Positions 43,901-57,600 of a stretch of 64,000 bases of DNA are shown one piece after another (positions within the stretch are counted from its first letter, which is position 1; each line of letters starts with the position of its first letter). Origin of the DNA: Candolleomyces eurysporus (taxonomy: Eukaryota; Basidiomycota; Agaricomycetes; Agaricales; Psathyrellaceae); NCBI GenBank assembly GCA_027579435.1, contig JANBPK010000922.1, positions 62,001-126,000 on the forward strand, written 5' to 3'. Made by a program: the position numbers and the translations under genes. The notes under the pieces were generated by a model. The model saw only the letters and a program-made list of their open reading frames with translations. It had not been told where the DNA came from and ran no database searches.

Positions 43901-44982
43901 CGTCACGAACTGGTCAGGAGTCTGTCACGGTTCGTCGGCAGCGTCAGAGTAAGGATATTTACTTTCGCTTCTCATCTCGGGTAGGAACTGAGAGGCTTTG
44001 CTTAAGGCACTCCCCAACCAGCAATCGCCCGAAACGCCTTGCTGGGGAACAGCAACACTGGAGATGTTCCCTTCCTCCGTTTGCCCTCGGATGCAACGAT
44101 TCGAGGGGAAGTGGAACAAGAGGGACAGTCTCATGAAGGGGAGCGGCAATGCCTTGCTCATATATATGAAGGCATCCCTGGCACGTCAAAGTTCAAAGCC
44201 GTATATACCATCCTCGAGCAAATACCTCACGGGGAGAAGACCCTTATCTTTGTGAGTCCTACTCCAACAAACTCCAATTACTTCAATCGTTAAGGGACTT
44301 CTTTCTTGTCCATAGTCGATGTTCCCTTCCCATTTGGATCGTCTTAGGTCGTTCCTCGCCAGGAGTAAGATCAAGTATGTTCAGTGTAAGCGGCATTTCA
44401 CACTTCGGCTGGAGCGCAATTCCTAATTATTTTATTCGTTAGACGACGGGAGAATGAGCTTGAAGGAAAGAGACGACGCTCTGAATACTATCGCTAACGA
44501 CGGCGAGTGCAGAGTCATGCTGATTTCCTTGAAAGTTGGTGGTATCGGTGAGTCTGACTCCGAGTATACCTCCAGGCTGTTTTATGAGTTTCTAATCACG
44601 GTCGATAGGCCTGAACATTACGGCTTGTAATCATATCATCATCTTCGATCCTCGGTGGAATCTTTACGTTGAAGTGAGCTTCTTACTTTTGTTGATTCTA
44701 CTCCCATAACTGATGCTAACATATTTGTAGAAACAAGCCATCGCTCGGGCATACAGGCGAGGGCAAACCCGTGACGTACATGTCTACCGCATCATCTGCC
44801 CCAAGACAAAGGAGGATGGAATGTTGGAGGTAAGAAATTATCAGATTTCGTCCATTCTGTCGGTCTTTAACGCCTGGCGACGTTCTCAGGCCAAGGAAGA
44901 GAAGAAAATTGCCATCGACGCGTTCATAGACAAGTGTGCCTTGATGACCCACATTCAGGATCTTAGCCAGCGTTTGAACTAG
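40956..44982 (+). CDS. SNF2-family helicase, paralog 1 (DECQ variant)
   Basis: An intron-rich gene with a long disordered N-terminus and a SNF2 motor. The N-terminal exon holds three copies of a 51-residue unit (41241-41393, 41394-41546, 41547 on) with GKSKNEAIYIP, an acidic stretch and SVIFLGAR. The motor has motif I LGKTH (42750), Ia IIAPRSTHSHW, motif II DECQ at about 43423-43434, motif III LSGTPAQ, and C-terminal motifs DGRMS, GGIGLNIT, FDPRWN and [17 protein letters not shown] replaces the usual DEAH/DESH, RAYRRGQ replaces RAHRIGQ, and DPRWN replaces DPWWN. Relative to paralog 2 an intron before DVPFLRLPS is lost and the frame joins directly. The C-terminal motifs resemble the Rad5/Rad16 branch, but no RING domain lies between the halves. 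ATG at 40956; ATG at 40983 is also possible. Confidence 0.82.
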
Positions 44983-46757
44983 GCAGTGGATCAAAGGATG
45001 TTCTTTTATTTATTCTACGGCAGGACAATGTATATTTTTATAGCATTACGACTCTGTACATACTATACATGTAGCACTAGAATACCTCTTGCCAGGGCTC
45101 ATTCACTTACTGTGTTATCTCGCACATGAGGTTAAAGCAATCCCTTGATGATCCCGACTGTTCAACAACGCGCCTACATTGTCCGTCCTCGAGCCATAAC
45201 AAGGCTCATAGTATGTTGCGTCGATGTTGCACCCGAATTGGACATCTCCCGTTCTCTGGGCTCACCCATGATCAAAGCGACACACTGCATTGGCAAGGAA
45301 CAATTCCTCGGTGGCTCGATAGAAGTACTAGGAGTAGGCAGCAGAAGCTCGGAAGGTCATTGAGTACCAGTGACTGCCACTACTAGCTACGCTAGTGATC
45401 AAGGCTATCTTATCTTATCTGCCCGCAAACCGTTCGTGACTGTGCCGCTGGCGAGCTGCTAGCCCGGGCCAACCTTGGACCCGGCGTACCACCCACCGTC
45501 ATGAAAACCTATTTCTCCGTGAGTTTTTTCATCTCGTCTTATTAACTTGGAAACATATGGTACCATTAATAATCTAGGACAACGCCTCCCGCGTTGACAG
45601 AGACGAGGATGCAAGCTAATTTCTTATGCCTCGAGTCTATCGCCATGCCAGCGACATTGAACGCAGGGTATTAAACCCTTGACAATTACTAGTCATCTTG
45701 GGCAGAAACCTTGGTGCCAGGACGGTCAATTCCGCGGTCTTCAGCTAGGCTCACGGGTGGCTGTATTGTATTTTTCCTTCATGCCGCCTCAACGACTGGG
45801 TCCTTTCCTTTAACCCAGCTGAAATAGATCCACGATGAGCAGAACGTAAAAATCTGGGAGGGACTTCCACCTGGAAGCCTGTTGTAATTGGTTTGCAACG
45901 ATCTTTCAGCTCTTTGACTGATTTTAAAGATCACTGCACAATAACCTTGGGGGACGGAGGCCGAAAGGTAAATTCAACTTCACGCCTTACCGTCATCTTC
46001 AAATCCAACGCAGCATCTTCGTGGGCAATGAAGGTAACGCCGACAAACGACCGTGATGCCCTGCCCGTGGCAGTTAACGTCTGATTCTCTGATATGTGTT
46101 CAGCTTGGCCCTTTGATGTAGAGGAGAATTATCTGCCGCTTTCATCCAGCACGAACTCTTCCTAGGCTATTCTCGGACCTTTGAACGGCAAGTTGCGCCG
46201 ATCCTGTACCGAACTGCGCCTCTCCGATCTTCGGCATTTACCCATGGTGATATCTCAAAGTGACATTTTGAATGAACAGTGTATGTGTCTGTTTCTGGGT
46301 GTGGGTACATGCCTTGAAAGTGAGACGCTGGAAATGGCAGTGGACCTGCTCGAAGCCTCGAACTACCTTGTCTCAGCATCAATGTGGGTCCAGCATTTAC
46401 GACACTTACCGACAGCGACAGCTGATCATGATCAACTGAACACATTCAGTCCAGTCCTTGTCCTTCTATTGAGAAAAGGCGGCATTGTACTTTGGTTGTA
46501 CTGCCTCCCCCAACCTGTGCATCCTGCCTCAATTATGACAATCGTGCGTCGGTAAGGGTTCTTTAATCATTTCTTGGGCATTCGACATTTGAACACTTAA
46601 GACGGTTACTTCCTTCGAAACCGCTGCTCCCTACAATTTCCCGGCTCAGCGTTGCCAGGCATTCCCCTGCTCGCCTAAGGCGTCAGTTTGCCTCCGTCAA
46701 GCCGTACGTGTTTGGTCTTGTCAGTGTTCGAACACAGACCACTGACTGTGCTTAGAG
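44983..46757. repeat. Duplicated upstream DNA of the helicase unit
   Basis: About 1.8 kb with no intact gene. 45400-45420, 45890-46100 and 46180-46560 match the TRAPPC6-helicase 1 intergenic region, in the same order and orientation. Around 45120-45380 there are open frames with no recognised domain. The TATA box equivalent at about 46598 is mutated. Confidence 0.55.
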
Positions 46758-48173
46758 ATGCCTTCCTCTGTGACTTCGACAGAAGGTCCGGGCCAGGAGC
46801 CCTTCCTCGATATGGGACCCTACTATCGCATCCCCGGTTTGGTGGCGCCGATGACCCCTCCAAAGCCAAGTAGAGTCCACAGCTGCGGTCCCATCGCAGC
46901 ACTTTTGGGCCTACGGCTCACGGCGGTACCGATGATTCCAAGGTCGCCTAACGACAATCTGGAAGAGTGCAGGCCACTCCAGACTCCTCCACGGTCCATG
47001 AACCACAAGTCTCCTGAGAGCGATAGCACACGTGTCTCTCCGAGCGTCAAGAAGGAAGTTGCTGCAGGCCAGCATAGACGATCTTCCAGATCGGGTAAGG
47101 GCGAGAGCTCCCCGTTGAATTCCAAACGAAAGCAAGCTGCTGCAGCATTTAGTGGTATCGAAGTAGACGATCCATTCGTGCTGATGGGAGCCGTGTACGA
47201 AGGTATGCCCCCATCGAGGTTTTTAACGGGGGATCCTGCGAACGAGGAAGCCATCTGGAGGTCGGAAAATGAAGATAAAGTGACCTATTTTTTGAGCAAC
47301 TCCCAGTCAGACGGAGAGGAAAGCGGCGCCAGCAATGTTCCTGAAGAATCTCCTATCAAGCCTCGTCAGGCAGCACGTTCGGGAGAGTCTATATCTGCCC
47401 TACAGATGCCCGTGCGAGCTTTGAATTTGGTGAGCATATCCTTAACTCAGTAGATGAGGTATTTACAGCGTTGAATGCAGACTGCAAGTGCGGAACAACA
47501 AGCTTCGTCTTCCGGTTCGAGGGCCCCCACGTCCCCTTCACCTTTCGGGCGGGGCTCGCCGCCACTCACTCCCGAGCAGGGTGATAACAATCCCCCGGCC
47601 AATACAATTGGCCCCGACAAGTTCAAGTCACCGAATGGATTCCCGAGTAGTGAGCTATCTGCACCCACTCAGGTGAGCCTTGTTTCGCTGTATGTAGATA
47701 TCTCGTGAGCTAGGCACTAACACCTTTCAAAGACTCCAATTAGCAAGGGCAAGGGGATACCACGCGACGCAGAGGATCAAGAGGAAGGACAACAGATCAA
47801 GCTTCCTTCTGATTTCCCCTTCACCTTCGAGTTCAAAGCCATGGACTCGGAGCACCGCAATTTACAGCCGGCAGCTCCTCAAGTCCGACCTCGGGCTGCT
47901 GCTGCATCCACTGCGCTGAGCTCAGCTCGACCGCCTGCTAACTTCATTTCCGCATCTGGACAGTCTGCTGGGTGAATGGAACATGAATCTCGTGACGCGC
48001 CACTCAAAGTGGAGCCAGATAACTTGAGCGAGGATGGACGAAGCGTCGAGCCTGTCATAGGGATGCAGAATATCGTGCCAGATTCAAGGGACTCAACGGA
48101 TATGCCACAGACGACGATACAAACTGTGACAAGGATGATGACTCCCACAGACGTCCAGCAGTGGCACTTGTGA
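46758..48173 (+). pseudogene. N-terminal part of a SNF2-family helicase gene, motor missing
   Basis: The first exon (from ATG at 46758, MPSSVTSTEGPGQEP) matches the start of paralog 4 (MPSSVKSEDTRGQEP), including KKEVAAGQ and DDPF-LMG, and a single decayed GKSKNE-type unit (WRSENEDKVTYFLSNSQSDGEES). Exons 2 and 3 (from about 47481 and 47733) match the APSSSSRAL/ARGSEPLTPQQ and TPAGKGK exons of paralogs 1 and 4. The frame ends at a stop near 47974, then a segment resembling [13 protein letters not shown] of paralog 2 follows to 48173. No motor sequence follows. With the promoter TATA box also lost, this is a truncated pseudogene. Confidence 0.75.
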
Positions 48174-48286
48174 ACGGCTTTTGATGGAGTCCCATTTCGA
48201 ATAGATCAGATAAGATTGCCTTGATCGCTACTCTGGCCTGTACGCAACTGAGTAATATATATTCAATCAGCACTTTCACAATCGTC

Positions 48287-48500
48287 TACTTCTTACCAAC
48301 GTTTGCTACCCTCTCTAATTCTTCAATTAAGGCCGTAGACAGCGTCGCATTCGCGTGCTTCAATACCTCCCGAGTTAGCGGCATTCGCAACAGCTTGAAG
48401 TTTGAACGAAATTCATCGAGAACGAGACTCTCGAAGCCGGCGCTATTCCCACAAACAAAAAGACCAGCCCAAGCTTCACCAACGTCGAATCGATCCATGA
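48287..48500 (+). pseudogene. Decayed N-terminal fragment of TRAPPC6
   Basis: The plus strand reads FATLSNSSIKAVDSVAFACF, then a frame-disturbed stretch with KFERNSSRTRLSKPALFPQTK. These align with LATLSDPPIKLVDGVAFDYF and ARTKRIENEMLEAGLIPTQ of the TRAPPC6 gene at 39062-39868. Base identity is clear over the first 60 bases (GCTACCCTCTCT, then CGTCGCATTCG). It lacks the ATG context and the whole Bet3 core. It lies between the helicase pseudogene and paralog 2, on the plus strand. Confidence 0.75.
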
Positions 48501-49584
48501 GTCACTCAGAGTGCACAGGTGACGGAAACACTTGAGGGTCATCGGGGTTGCGTTGATTCAGATCTCATCAGTCGAAATAAGATAGCGAACGAACAGTGGA
48601 ACATTGGCTTGGTTGCACAACCTTGTACCTATCCACCGTCATGGCACGTTAATTGTCCACTAGTACTTCGTGTCTCTGTGAGTGTTTCAATCCCGTACTA
48701 TTGACTTTGGAACTCGATATATTGACTGGCACTATTCTCAGTGGGCAGTAAGGCGATAGCACATAATGGCTCTCCAAGTCTTTGCAGAAACATGAAGATG
48801 CAAAGCGATTTTCTTACTCCTGCGTTGAGGCTACAGCCCTGCTGTCGTCATTGAATGCAAGGTCCGAAACCCCGACAAATGCTGGTCTTCATAGATAGAA
48901 ACCCCGATGCCAGTACGGGCAGTATACCCGAACCAAGTGGCGTGCTGCCCGACGATTCCACCGACGTCAGTCAGGCTCAATCCCCCACCTGATCAACGTG
49001 AAACCTCGTGTATTACTGTTATGGGTTCTTCTCGTGATACTCTACAGTGATGCCGTCTGAGTGACTCGCTCCATTATCCTAGCAATATATCCAGGGTGAG
49101 CAGATTGACGTAAAAGTTCAAAGCGCCACACTTCGAACGCGTCAGGTTTTCCTTTGACTAGAACCGCCTTTGTTCAACTTCTTTCAACTTATATAGATCC
49201 TTGCTGCCCATGCTCCGCTACAGAAATGGGTTTCGCTCGGGGGGCACTCGTGTAACCGTAAGTTTTGCTTGCCTTCAGGGATCGTTCAAGTGTTTGACCT
49301 ATTCATAGATATCTGCCAAGCTAACGTTCGAGTTGGATGCTGAAGGGAGAGTCGAGCCTCACACCTCGCCTTCAACTCCAGCTCAGCGTGACGATAGCCA
49401 GGCTCTGTTGCAGCTTGGTTCTGATCTTCTGGTACGTGTTTAGCTTTGCCCTTCGAAAATAGAAGAGATATATCAACTTCTATGTATCCAACAACAGGCT
49501 GCACTACCTGCGCTGTGTCAAAATCCTCAGAGACCTAGTCAGCACTCCAGTGGAGTCGGTCGACCAACTTCCGCGGTTCCACAA
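48501..49584. repeat. Duplicated upstream DNA before helicase paralog 2
   Basis: Parts resemble 45440-45960 (GTGAGT-TTTC-TCTCGT-TTATTGACTTGGAA-type sequence near 48675 and 45515). The rest is unassigned. A TATATAG sequence lies at 49190-49196 but its distance to the ATG at 49585 is long, so the promoter of paralog 2 is uncertain. Confidence 0.45.
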
Positions 49585-52500
49585 ATGAGGCCTATTGAGA
49601 CAATCATTGAGACGAACGATTCCCCAGTCCTCAACTTGAAGCAAGAAGCACCTCACAAGGCTAATTCCAGCCCTCGCCTTCGGCTAACTGCAACCTCGGT
49701 CAAAGTGCACCCGAGATCTGTGAATGACGACCCGTTCAAATGGATGGGCGATCAGGATCATAAACCATCCCTCTCCATCCCATCTGCGGCAGCAAGTCGG
49801 AAGCCTCCTGCGAACAAAGGAAAGTGGGTCGCAAAAACTTGGAAGAGGGATAGGCACTGCGAAGAATCTGTCCCCAAAAACCCGTCGAGACACCAGTCTT
49901 CGTCTACTGGGCTGGTGAAACGCGAATCCCGCAATGCACCACTCAAAGTCGAGCAGGACAACTCCAGCGAGAGTGAGGACCCTTTTAAACGGATGGGAAA
50001 TGTCGACTCAGGTTCCGAGGGGCCTGATGAATCTGCCACCGAAGAAAGCACGAGCGGAGACGAAGACGCTACCACACACAAGGACTCGGACAGCCCCCAC
50101 TGCCGGTCAACGTCTTCGACGTCCAGTCGGCCGAGTCCTTCGAAACAAACGCAGAGGAATCCATCCAAGGTAAGTAGTGTTTTGAAACCTAATAATGGAG
50201 TTGTCCTGACGCTGGTTGCCAGAAGTCGTCCGGAATCCCATTCAAACCGAGGACGGAGAAGATGTCCTCCAGGCTTGACGCGTTACAGTCTTCCTCCTCA
50301 AGCTCAAGCTCCAAGACGAAAGCCTCAAACGTTTTAGACTCTAGCGCGTCGGCTGGAACATCGACACCTACCCGTGTACTAGTAGAGTATTTCTAATCAT
50401 AAACCAACCTCTCACTGACTTGGAGTTATTTAACAGAGTCGAGGAGGCAAGGAGAAAATGGGCTCTGGCGATTGCATAGACCACGCAGAGCTTGGCAGCG
50501 ACCTTCCTCCTCCAAAGATTGAATTCCCAGAGGACGTCGAGCTGGATGAAATCGAACCCACCATCAATCCTCGGTTTCCAGGATCAGAAATCTCCTCCCG
50601 CCTTGCTCAGCTCTGGACCTTCGTATTCGAAAAGCTCCCCTTCTTCCTCGAAACCCCTGAAGGGAAACTATGCAGACTCCCGAACGCGGATTATCTGACT
50701 TGGTTCCAAACGAGAGACTTTATCAGGATTCTTTGGCCTCAGGTGGCGCGGTATTACTTGCGAATGACCGGACAAGGGACCTATGCCGATGTGATGGTGC
50801 AAGGCAACCTGTTGCAGTATGAAATGGGGTGCGTTTCCTGCTTATTTAATCGCTGAATCTACGCTCACTGTTTGTTTTTGGTTCTTGTACAGCCTAGGGA
50901 AGACGCATGTTGCAGTAGCAGTCCTTATCTACAGTCGATTTTTCAGGATTGAGATCAATGAACAATTGGGCCTCGATATTCCTTTGAAGCCAGATTTGTG
51001 TGTATTTCTATTCCCTCTGTCATTCCGTCGCGTTCTAATCTGGTCTTTGTAGAATTATTGCCCCGCTTTCCACTCATTCTCATTGGGCGGACCATATCAC
51101 GCGTCTTTCCGGACTTGAATTAACTGTTGAAGTATGGCGAGGTGGAAAGAAACGTACGTTGGGTCTCGGAGCTACATATGGACGGTTGCTGATCGCTCTT
51201 TGTTATGATACAGCGGTGTTAAACAATGCCAATGTAATTGTAAGTAATATTGCGCCAATCCAGCAATAACTTCGAGCTGAACATCCATCCGTTCCTACTT
51301 TGTGCAGATCGCTACCATCGACACTATGCGGAGCCACAACTCTCGCTTCCTCGATTGGCTCTACGCATTCCAAGATTGGGCAAAGGTTGACAAGCGTTTT
51401 GTCAAACTGCGCTGGGACAGGTTTGTCAAGCACTGTGAAGAACTTAGGGAAGAGGCGTTCCTCGCGGTTGAACCTTTTAATTCAACGGTCATTGGTGAAT
51501 ACCTTGTCATCAGTCTCAGAATCTGTCTGACATCCGGTTCTACGTTCTTTAGACGAGTGTCAAGTAATATCAAACTGTGGAACTCAAAGCGGACGCACGG
51601 CCCTCAGCCTGAACAGTGACAACATTCTTGAACTAAGCGGTACCCCAGCTCAGAACTCCCTGGATGACCTCCAAATCCACTTCACTCTTATGACGATCCA
51701 CGCCTCTCGGAGGAAGGATTTTAGTATCGCTGAGCGTAAACATCGGGAGTTCTACCAGGATTCTTCTGGAGGTATTCCTCCGATGAAGCCCACGGATGTG
51801 CTTGATTTTGTAGACGTGCAGAATTTTCCTGTAGGCATCCCTTTTCCTGAGATTCCCAATCAAAGGAAGGTCGAGGACTGACATATTGCGGTTCGCAGTA
51901 CGCCCATCCGGAGTGCATCATCACCCGCAAAGCTGTCTGTCCTAATACGGGGAAAGTACTCGTCGCCCTAACTCAGCTACATGAATACGTCGTCAAGGTG
52001 CAGCTTAACGAGCAGGAACGAGGGAACTATAATCATATGTCGCAAACAACTCGGGGGTTTGTTAGGATTCTTCGGCAGCGTCAGAGTATGTGACTCAATT
52101 TTCACTCGATATTTCGATTTAGAACTGAGAAGCTTTCTTTTAGGCACTCTTCATCCGGTGCTCGTCCGAAATGCCTTGCTGGGCAGCAGTAATCGCAAGA
52201 AGGAGGCAGCTTTGGCCGATGATCTAAGCAGCTTTTAGTGAGCTTATCGATTGCAATCTCCTTCCAGTGCACGATTAACCGTCACAATTTCCAGCAATGT
52301 TCATCCTGGGGATGCTCCTTTCTTCCATCTGCCCTCGAATGCGACGATTCGAGGTGCGATAAGGGAAGTGAAATGTGAAGAAGGGCAGTCTCATGAGTGG
52401 GAACAGCAACACTTCGCCCATATATACGAAGACAAGTATATTTCGTCAAAATTCAAAGCCGTGTATACCATCCTCGAGCAAATACCCAGCGGGGAGAAGG

Positions 52501-53178
52501 CCCTTATTTTCGTAAGCGTCTTCCGCACCTAGCCTCGTTTTACGTCGTTTACCAACTGACCCTGTGCTTGTATAGTCGATGTTCCCCTCACTATTAGATA
52601 TTCTCGGGTTGTTCCTCTCCAGGAACAAGATCAAGTATGTTCAATGTAAGCGCGACCTCAAACCCTGGTTCGAGCGTAGCTCCTAATACTTTCGTTTGTC
52701 AGTCGATGGTCGAATGAACCTGAGGGAAAGAGATGATGCCCTAAATAATATCACCAACGACAGCGAGTACGAAGTCATGTTGATTTCCATGAAGGCGGGT
52801 GGTGTAGGTTTGAACATCACGGCTTGCAATCATGTCATTGTATTCGACCCGTGGTGGAATCCATACGTCGAGGTAAGAGTGCTACTGTGATAATTTCTCT
52901 CACGTCATTGACACGAGGTACCGGCAGGAACAAGCCATCGCTCGAGCCTATAGGCGAGGACAGACTCGTGACGTCCACGTCTATCGCATCGTCTGTCCCA
53001 AGTCAATTGAGGATCAAATCTTAAAGGTAAAGACACCTATAATCCTTGCAGCTAATAGGTCTCTCATATCTGGTGATATTCTCAGGTCAAGGAAGAGAAG
53101 AAAATTGCCATCGACGCATTCACAGACAAGTGTGCCCGAGTGACGCACACTCAGGATGTCAATGAGCCATTGAGCTAG
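49585..53178 (+). CDS. SNF2-family helicase, paralog 2 (DECQ variant)
   Basis: The N-terminal exon (49585-50169) is Ser/Lys/Glu-rich with two DPFK-RMG/DPFKWMG motifs; the N-terminus is unlike paralogs 1 and 4 in length and content. The motor includes [24 protein letters not shown], motif I EMG/LGKTH (split by an intron after 50828), [20 protein letters not shown], motif II DECQ at 51553-51564, [60 protein letters not shown] and [13 protein letters not shown]. The stop is TAG at 53176-53178. The C-terminal motifs are more canonical than in paralog 1. There is no RING domain or other insertion. The start codon is the first ATG in the open exon; upstream exons cannot be excluded. Confidence 0.8.
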
Positions 53179-54281
53179 GGTGTCTCCCTACGACAATTAT
53201 CGCTTGTATTACTATGATTTTGTATCCCTGAACCTGCATTCGCGCTTTATCTTGTTGCTTTTTATCATATCTCTGTCAAATGACTGATGCCGATCAAAGA
53301 TCAAAGCACGTTTGGCGGGCGTGGCAAGAATTAAAAGTGGGCCAAAGTTGTCATTGCCCAAGGTTGCCCCAGAATGACAGCGGACCAATCAATGGTAACT
53401 GGTCTCGAATGTTGGCCGTATGTGCTCAATTTTTCTTATATGGACCTTATTGACTTTTAAAGGACTTTCAAGCAATTATCTTGACAGACTTGACGCATGT
53501 CGTGACACGAAGTTTGGACACTGCCATGAATGCTCGATCTGTGAACATTTCAACCACCCCGAGTCTAGTCGAAATTGGGTATCCGTATCTCACTCCCCGA
53601 CATATCTTGGCCAATATCTGGGAACTGGCTTGACTCATGCCCTGCCTCAAGGATGCCTTCACATCATCGGCATTAGAAAATCCGAGTAATTACAAGCCCC
53701 GACAACATGACGCTGTCACCGATAGAAACAGCGAGGCCAAATTTGTAGGTTAGGACACCCGGCCCAAGCACAAAAGCTGCAATGACTCAGTTGTGTCACG
53801 GTTGCTCACCTGATTAAGCCGCGTTGCAGCTTTCCCTTCAGTGCATTTCCTCAAGATGGGAAGTGGCGTGGTTCATTCTAACCCCCCTTTTTTCCTTTGT
53901 CCCCCGACGGTCCCTCAATCAACCATAGACACATGGGACGCTGTCATCCCTCGACTTTTGCTCGGAAATATGGTCGAAGCTCTAGGCGATATGCTCGAGT
54001 ATTCTCGTTACATTTTGGCGTGAAAAGCCGTCGAGGAGTCAATTTTACCTATGAGCATGATTCCCTTTGTTACTCGCGTCTTCGCGCCTTGGAGCTTTGG
54101 GTTGGTGGAACGCCTCTTTCTTCAGGTGCTCACTATACCGTGAGACTCACCCTGAGGGGAAGGGTACATGGTCCTACGGTGTGATTCTTTACTCTCTCGA
54201 GGTTATCTACTTAACATCTGACCAAGATCGGCAACAGATATATATTACATTGACTTTGGAGATTGATCAGAGACCAGGCCT
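53179..54281. other. Intergenic, no gene recognised
   Basis: About 1.1 kb before paralog 3. It shares little with the upstream regions of the other helicase genes. Open frames near 53420-53690 and 53841-54184 have no recognisable domain. Confidence 0.4.
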
Positions 54282-54655
54282 TTGCTGGATGTCAGCTTCT
54301 CGAATTCAGGTACGTCCGCCTTTTCACGTCTAGAGGACGGCAGCATTGAGTTCTTATCGATGACTGAAAGCTGGCTCGAACAACACCTTCAAATCTTGAG
54401 CCCAGCTTGCGCCAGAATTCCCGCAGGTGCTATCGCATCCGATTTAACCCTCGCTACAACTCGACCAGACGAAACAGAATTGTAAAGTCTTGTACTGGCA
54501 GTTCCTTCAAATTGAAGAGTGATTTTGTGGACGCTCCCCTCCAAGAGGTGCCGGCAGGTGTTGAACAATGGAATGTGACGAGCCTAGACCCGATAAGCGG
54601 TGAATTTCAGCCAGAAACTTCAACTTCAAGCGATAATGAGTCCGAAGACGTCGAG

Positions 54656-57600
54656 ATGGCCGACATTGAAGATTTTTTCAGCTTTGAATTTAATGTGCCC
54701 CCAACAGCACATGGCCCACAGACCGATTCACGTTCGGAAGATTCGAGCGGTGATGATTACTCGCCAGACGACTCCAGTGATGGCGATTACTCACCGAGCG
54801 ATGATAGCGACGACGAGTACGCCACCTCTTCCAGGGCTACAGCGGCAGCCTCGTCTACCGCAGTAAGAGTTCTCACCCTTGCACTTGCCGCTCAATCTGA
54901 TTATATTCTCAGGAGTTTAGCGATGCTCCTGAGACGACGTCCTTGCCTCTATCCGATGGGAGGCCACGCAAGGCTTCCTCAATTCGTAACCCACGGCGTT
55001 TGAGCCCATCTAGGAACAAGAAAAAGAGACGGGCTAACGACCCAAATACCCTGAACAATTCGGAAAAATCATCCGTTCTTACTAAGGTAAAGATCGTCGA
55101 GTACCCACCAGCTATCATTAATGCGGTGTTCATGTGTACTTCTCGACAGGCTCGCGGCAAGAGGGGTACCCTCCCGCTGCCTAAAATCCACCTTCCTGAC
55201 CTGGACCTGGATGCCATCAAGAAGCAAGAGCAAGAGCAAGAGATCTCACCGTTGTATCCAGAGGGGGGGATCACAAGACTCACCATCTCCATACTTCAAT
55301 GGATTTCTCATTACTATGTCGGCAGGACTCGTCTGGGACCATTGCTTGGTCTCGAGAGCAGTATTTCGCTAGCGTGGTACCAAACGCGGGATACCATTAG
55401 AATTCTTATCCACTATGGAAGACGGTACTTCCTGAGAGTAACTGGACATCAAGGAGCAGCTAACTCGATGGAGCAAGGTCATCTTTTGCAGTATGAGATG
55501 GGGTAAGTCGCGCCTTTCATTTTCGTTTCTCTCTCCAACTTTTGGCTGACCCTCTTCCTATGATACTAGGCTTGGAAAGACGCTCGTTGCCTGCGCGGTC
55601 ATATGCTATTCCAGGATGCTAGAAAACGAGATTAATAGGAAGTATGACATTGCTCCACGTTCGAAGCAAATTGACCTGTGGGTACTTTCCTATACCTGCA
55701 TTAGGTACGGCTCTAATACGATGCCGTAGGATAATAGCCCCACTCTCCGTTCATTCCCATTGGGTGGAACATCTTACGCGTTTGTCTGGTGGTTGGCTGA
55801 AGGTGGCTGTCTGGCAGGGTGAACAAGTCGATCGTAAGCTGAGTCTTAAGGGATTGTCGTGGCCGAACGTACTAACATCGATCTCTTAGCAGCAAACATC
55901 GACGTCCTGGTATGTTAGCTCACGTTTTGAGAGTGGATCACACATTTAATCGGTTGCAGATCATCACGATAGAGACCCTCCGCACCCAGTACTCTCGCTT
56001 TCTACTGTTCCGCATTGGTTTTGCCATGAAAATAAAGGCAGAGGTAAAAACGGAGGAAGACTATCTTTTGGCCGAGCTAGGTTGGCAAAGGTTCGCCGAG
56101 CGTAGCAAAGAGCTAAGGTCTGATGCGTTTTTGATGGTCGAGCACTTTCGCTCTGTAACTATCGGTAAGATATTCTCTTGTCTCCAATATTAGCCGATAA
56201 ACGGACACCTGTTGACAAATTTCGTCCTCTAGACGAATGCCAAGTGATATCGAACTGGAGAACCCTTAATGCACGCGCGGTCTTAACCTTGAAAAGTGAC
56301 AACTTCCTGGAACTGAGTGGCACCCCGGCGCAGAACTCTCTAAACGACTTTCAGGTTCATATAGCTTTGACAACGAAGCATCTCTCACACAGGAAGGATG
56401 TCAGCGAGGCTGAGATGGAGCATTGGACGAAAAACAGAGAAAGGAATAAACCGGTTCCACCAATGAGCCAGAAAGACATTCTTGCTTTTGTGAACGTTCA
56501 TGACTTCCCAGTTAGTGTCTTCTCGAGCCTATCACCTTTCGAAGCTGACGCCTTTGGCTTTGTAGAAGAATCACCCGAATTGTATAATTACGCGCAAAGC
56601 AGTATCCTCCGTAACTGGGGAACAACTTGTTATCCTTCCGAGACGTCATGAATGCTTTGTCAAAGTCCAGCTCAACGAGGAAGAGCAAATGGTTTATGAC
56701 AAGATAAACTCGGCCAAAATGGCTACCGTCCTGCGGGTTCTAAGGCTGCGTCAGAGTATGTAATGAGCACTTCCTTTTATGACCGAGAAAGGTTGGTTGA
56801 CACCCTGCTTGCCTCCACTCCCTACTAGCCTGCCTTCATCCATCACTTGTCGCAGAGGCTTTGGAGAAGATTAAAAGTGTCAAGGCGGATGTGGGTTATA
56901 CCGGCGTAGCTGGAGACGAGAGCGACAAATTGTGCGTCATTTAGCCGTTTTCAGCGTTGGCCGGTAGTAGGATGAACCACAACATTCCTCCAGTCATTAT
57001 CAAATCGTGGTTGACATCCCTCCGGGCTTCCAGATATCGTGCAACGTGGCCATCTGGAAGGAGGTCAAGGTAGGGAAGGGCGAAGGCGAAGACCTTCAAA
57101 GATGGGAACGCCAAAAACTCGCAGAGGTCTGCAGTGATCGTTATATATCGTCGAAATTCAAAGCCGTGTTCGCTATTCTGAAGCGGGTGCCTCGGGGTGA
57201 GAAGACCCTTATTTTCGTGAGTATTGTCCGCAGCTCCCGGTTCGTGTATATCTTAGAGTTTGTCCTTGCGTTGACAGTCGATGTTTCCCTCGCTCTTGGA
57301 TGTTCTTGGGTCGTTCCTGGAAAATAATGGGATCGAGTATGTTCAATGTAAGTGTCACACGGGATTCTCGAGGTTTCGTACCTATTATAACTAGAATGAT
57401 CAAGACGATGGGCGAATGAATCCCAGGGAAAGAGACGATGCGTTGATTGTTATTTCCGACGACAAGGAGTGTAACGTCATGTTAATTTCGATGAAGGCTG
57501 GTGGCGTCGGTGAGTGTTACTGTACTGCCAAACTATGATGGTTACAGGCTCATAGCTCCGATCAATGATTGTCGGTTAGGTTTGAATATAATGGCTTGTA

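Noticed and set aside
43600..44000. RING finger between the halves of the helicase, as in Rad5/Uls1
   Set aside because: Only two or three Cys residues (CIITRKAICPVTG) occur, with no Cys/His spacing of a RING domain in any of the four paralogs.
46758..53178. One long helicase gene starting at 46758 and ending at 53178
   Set aside because: Between the two N-terminal regions lie stops, a TRAPPC6 fragment on the plus strand and promoter-like duplicated DNA, so two separate units are more likely.
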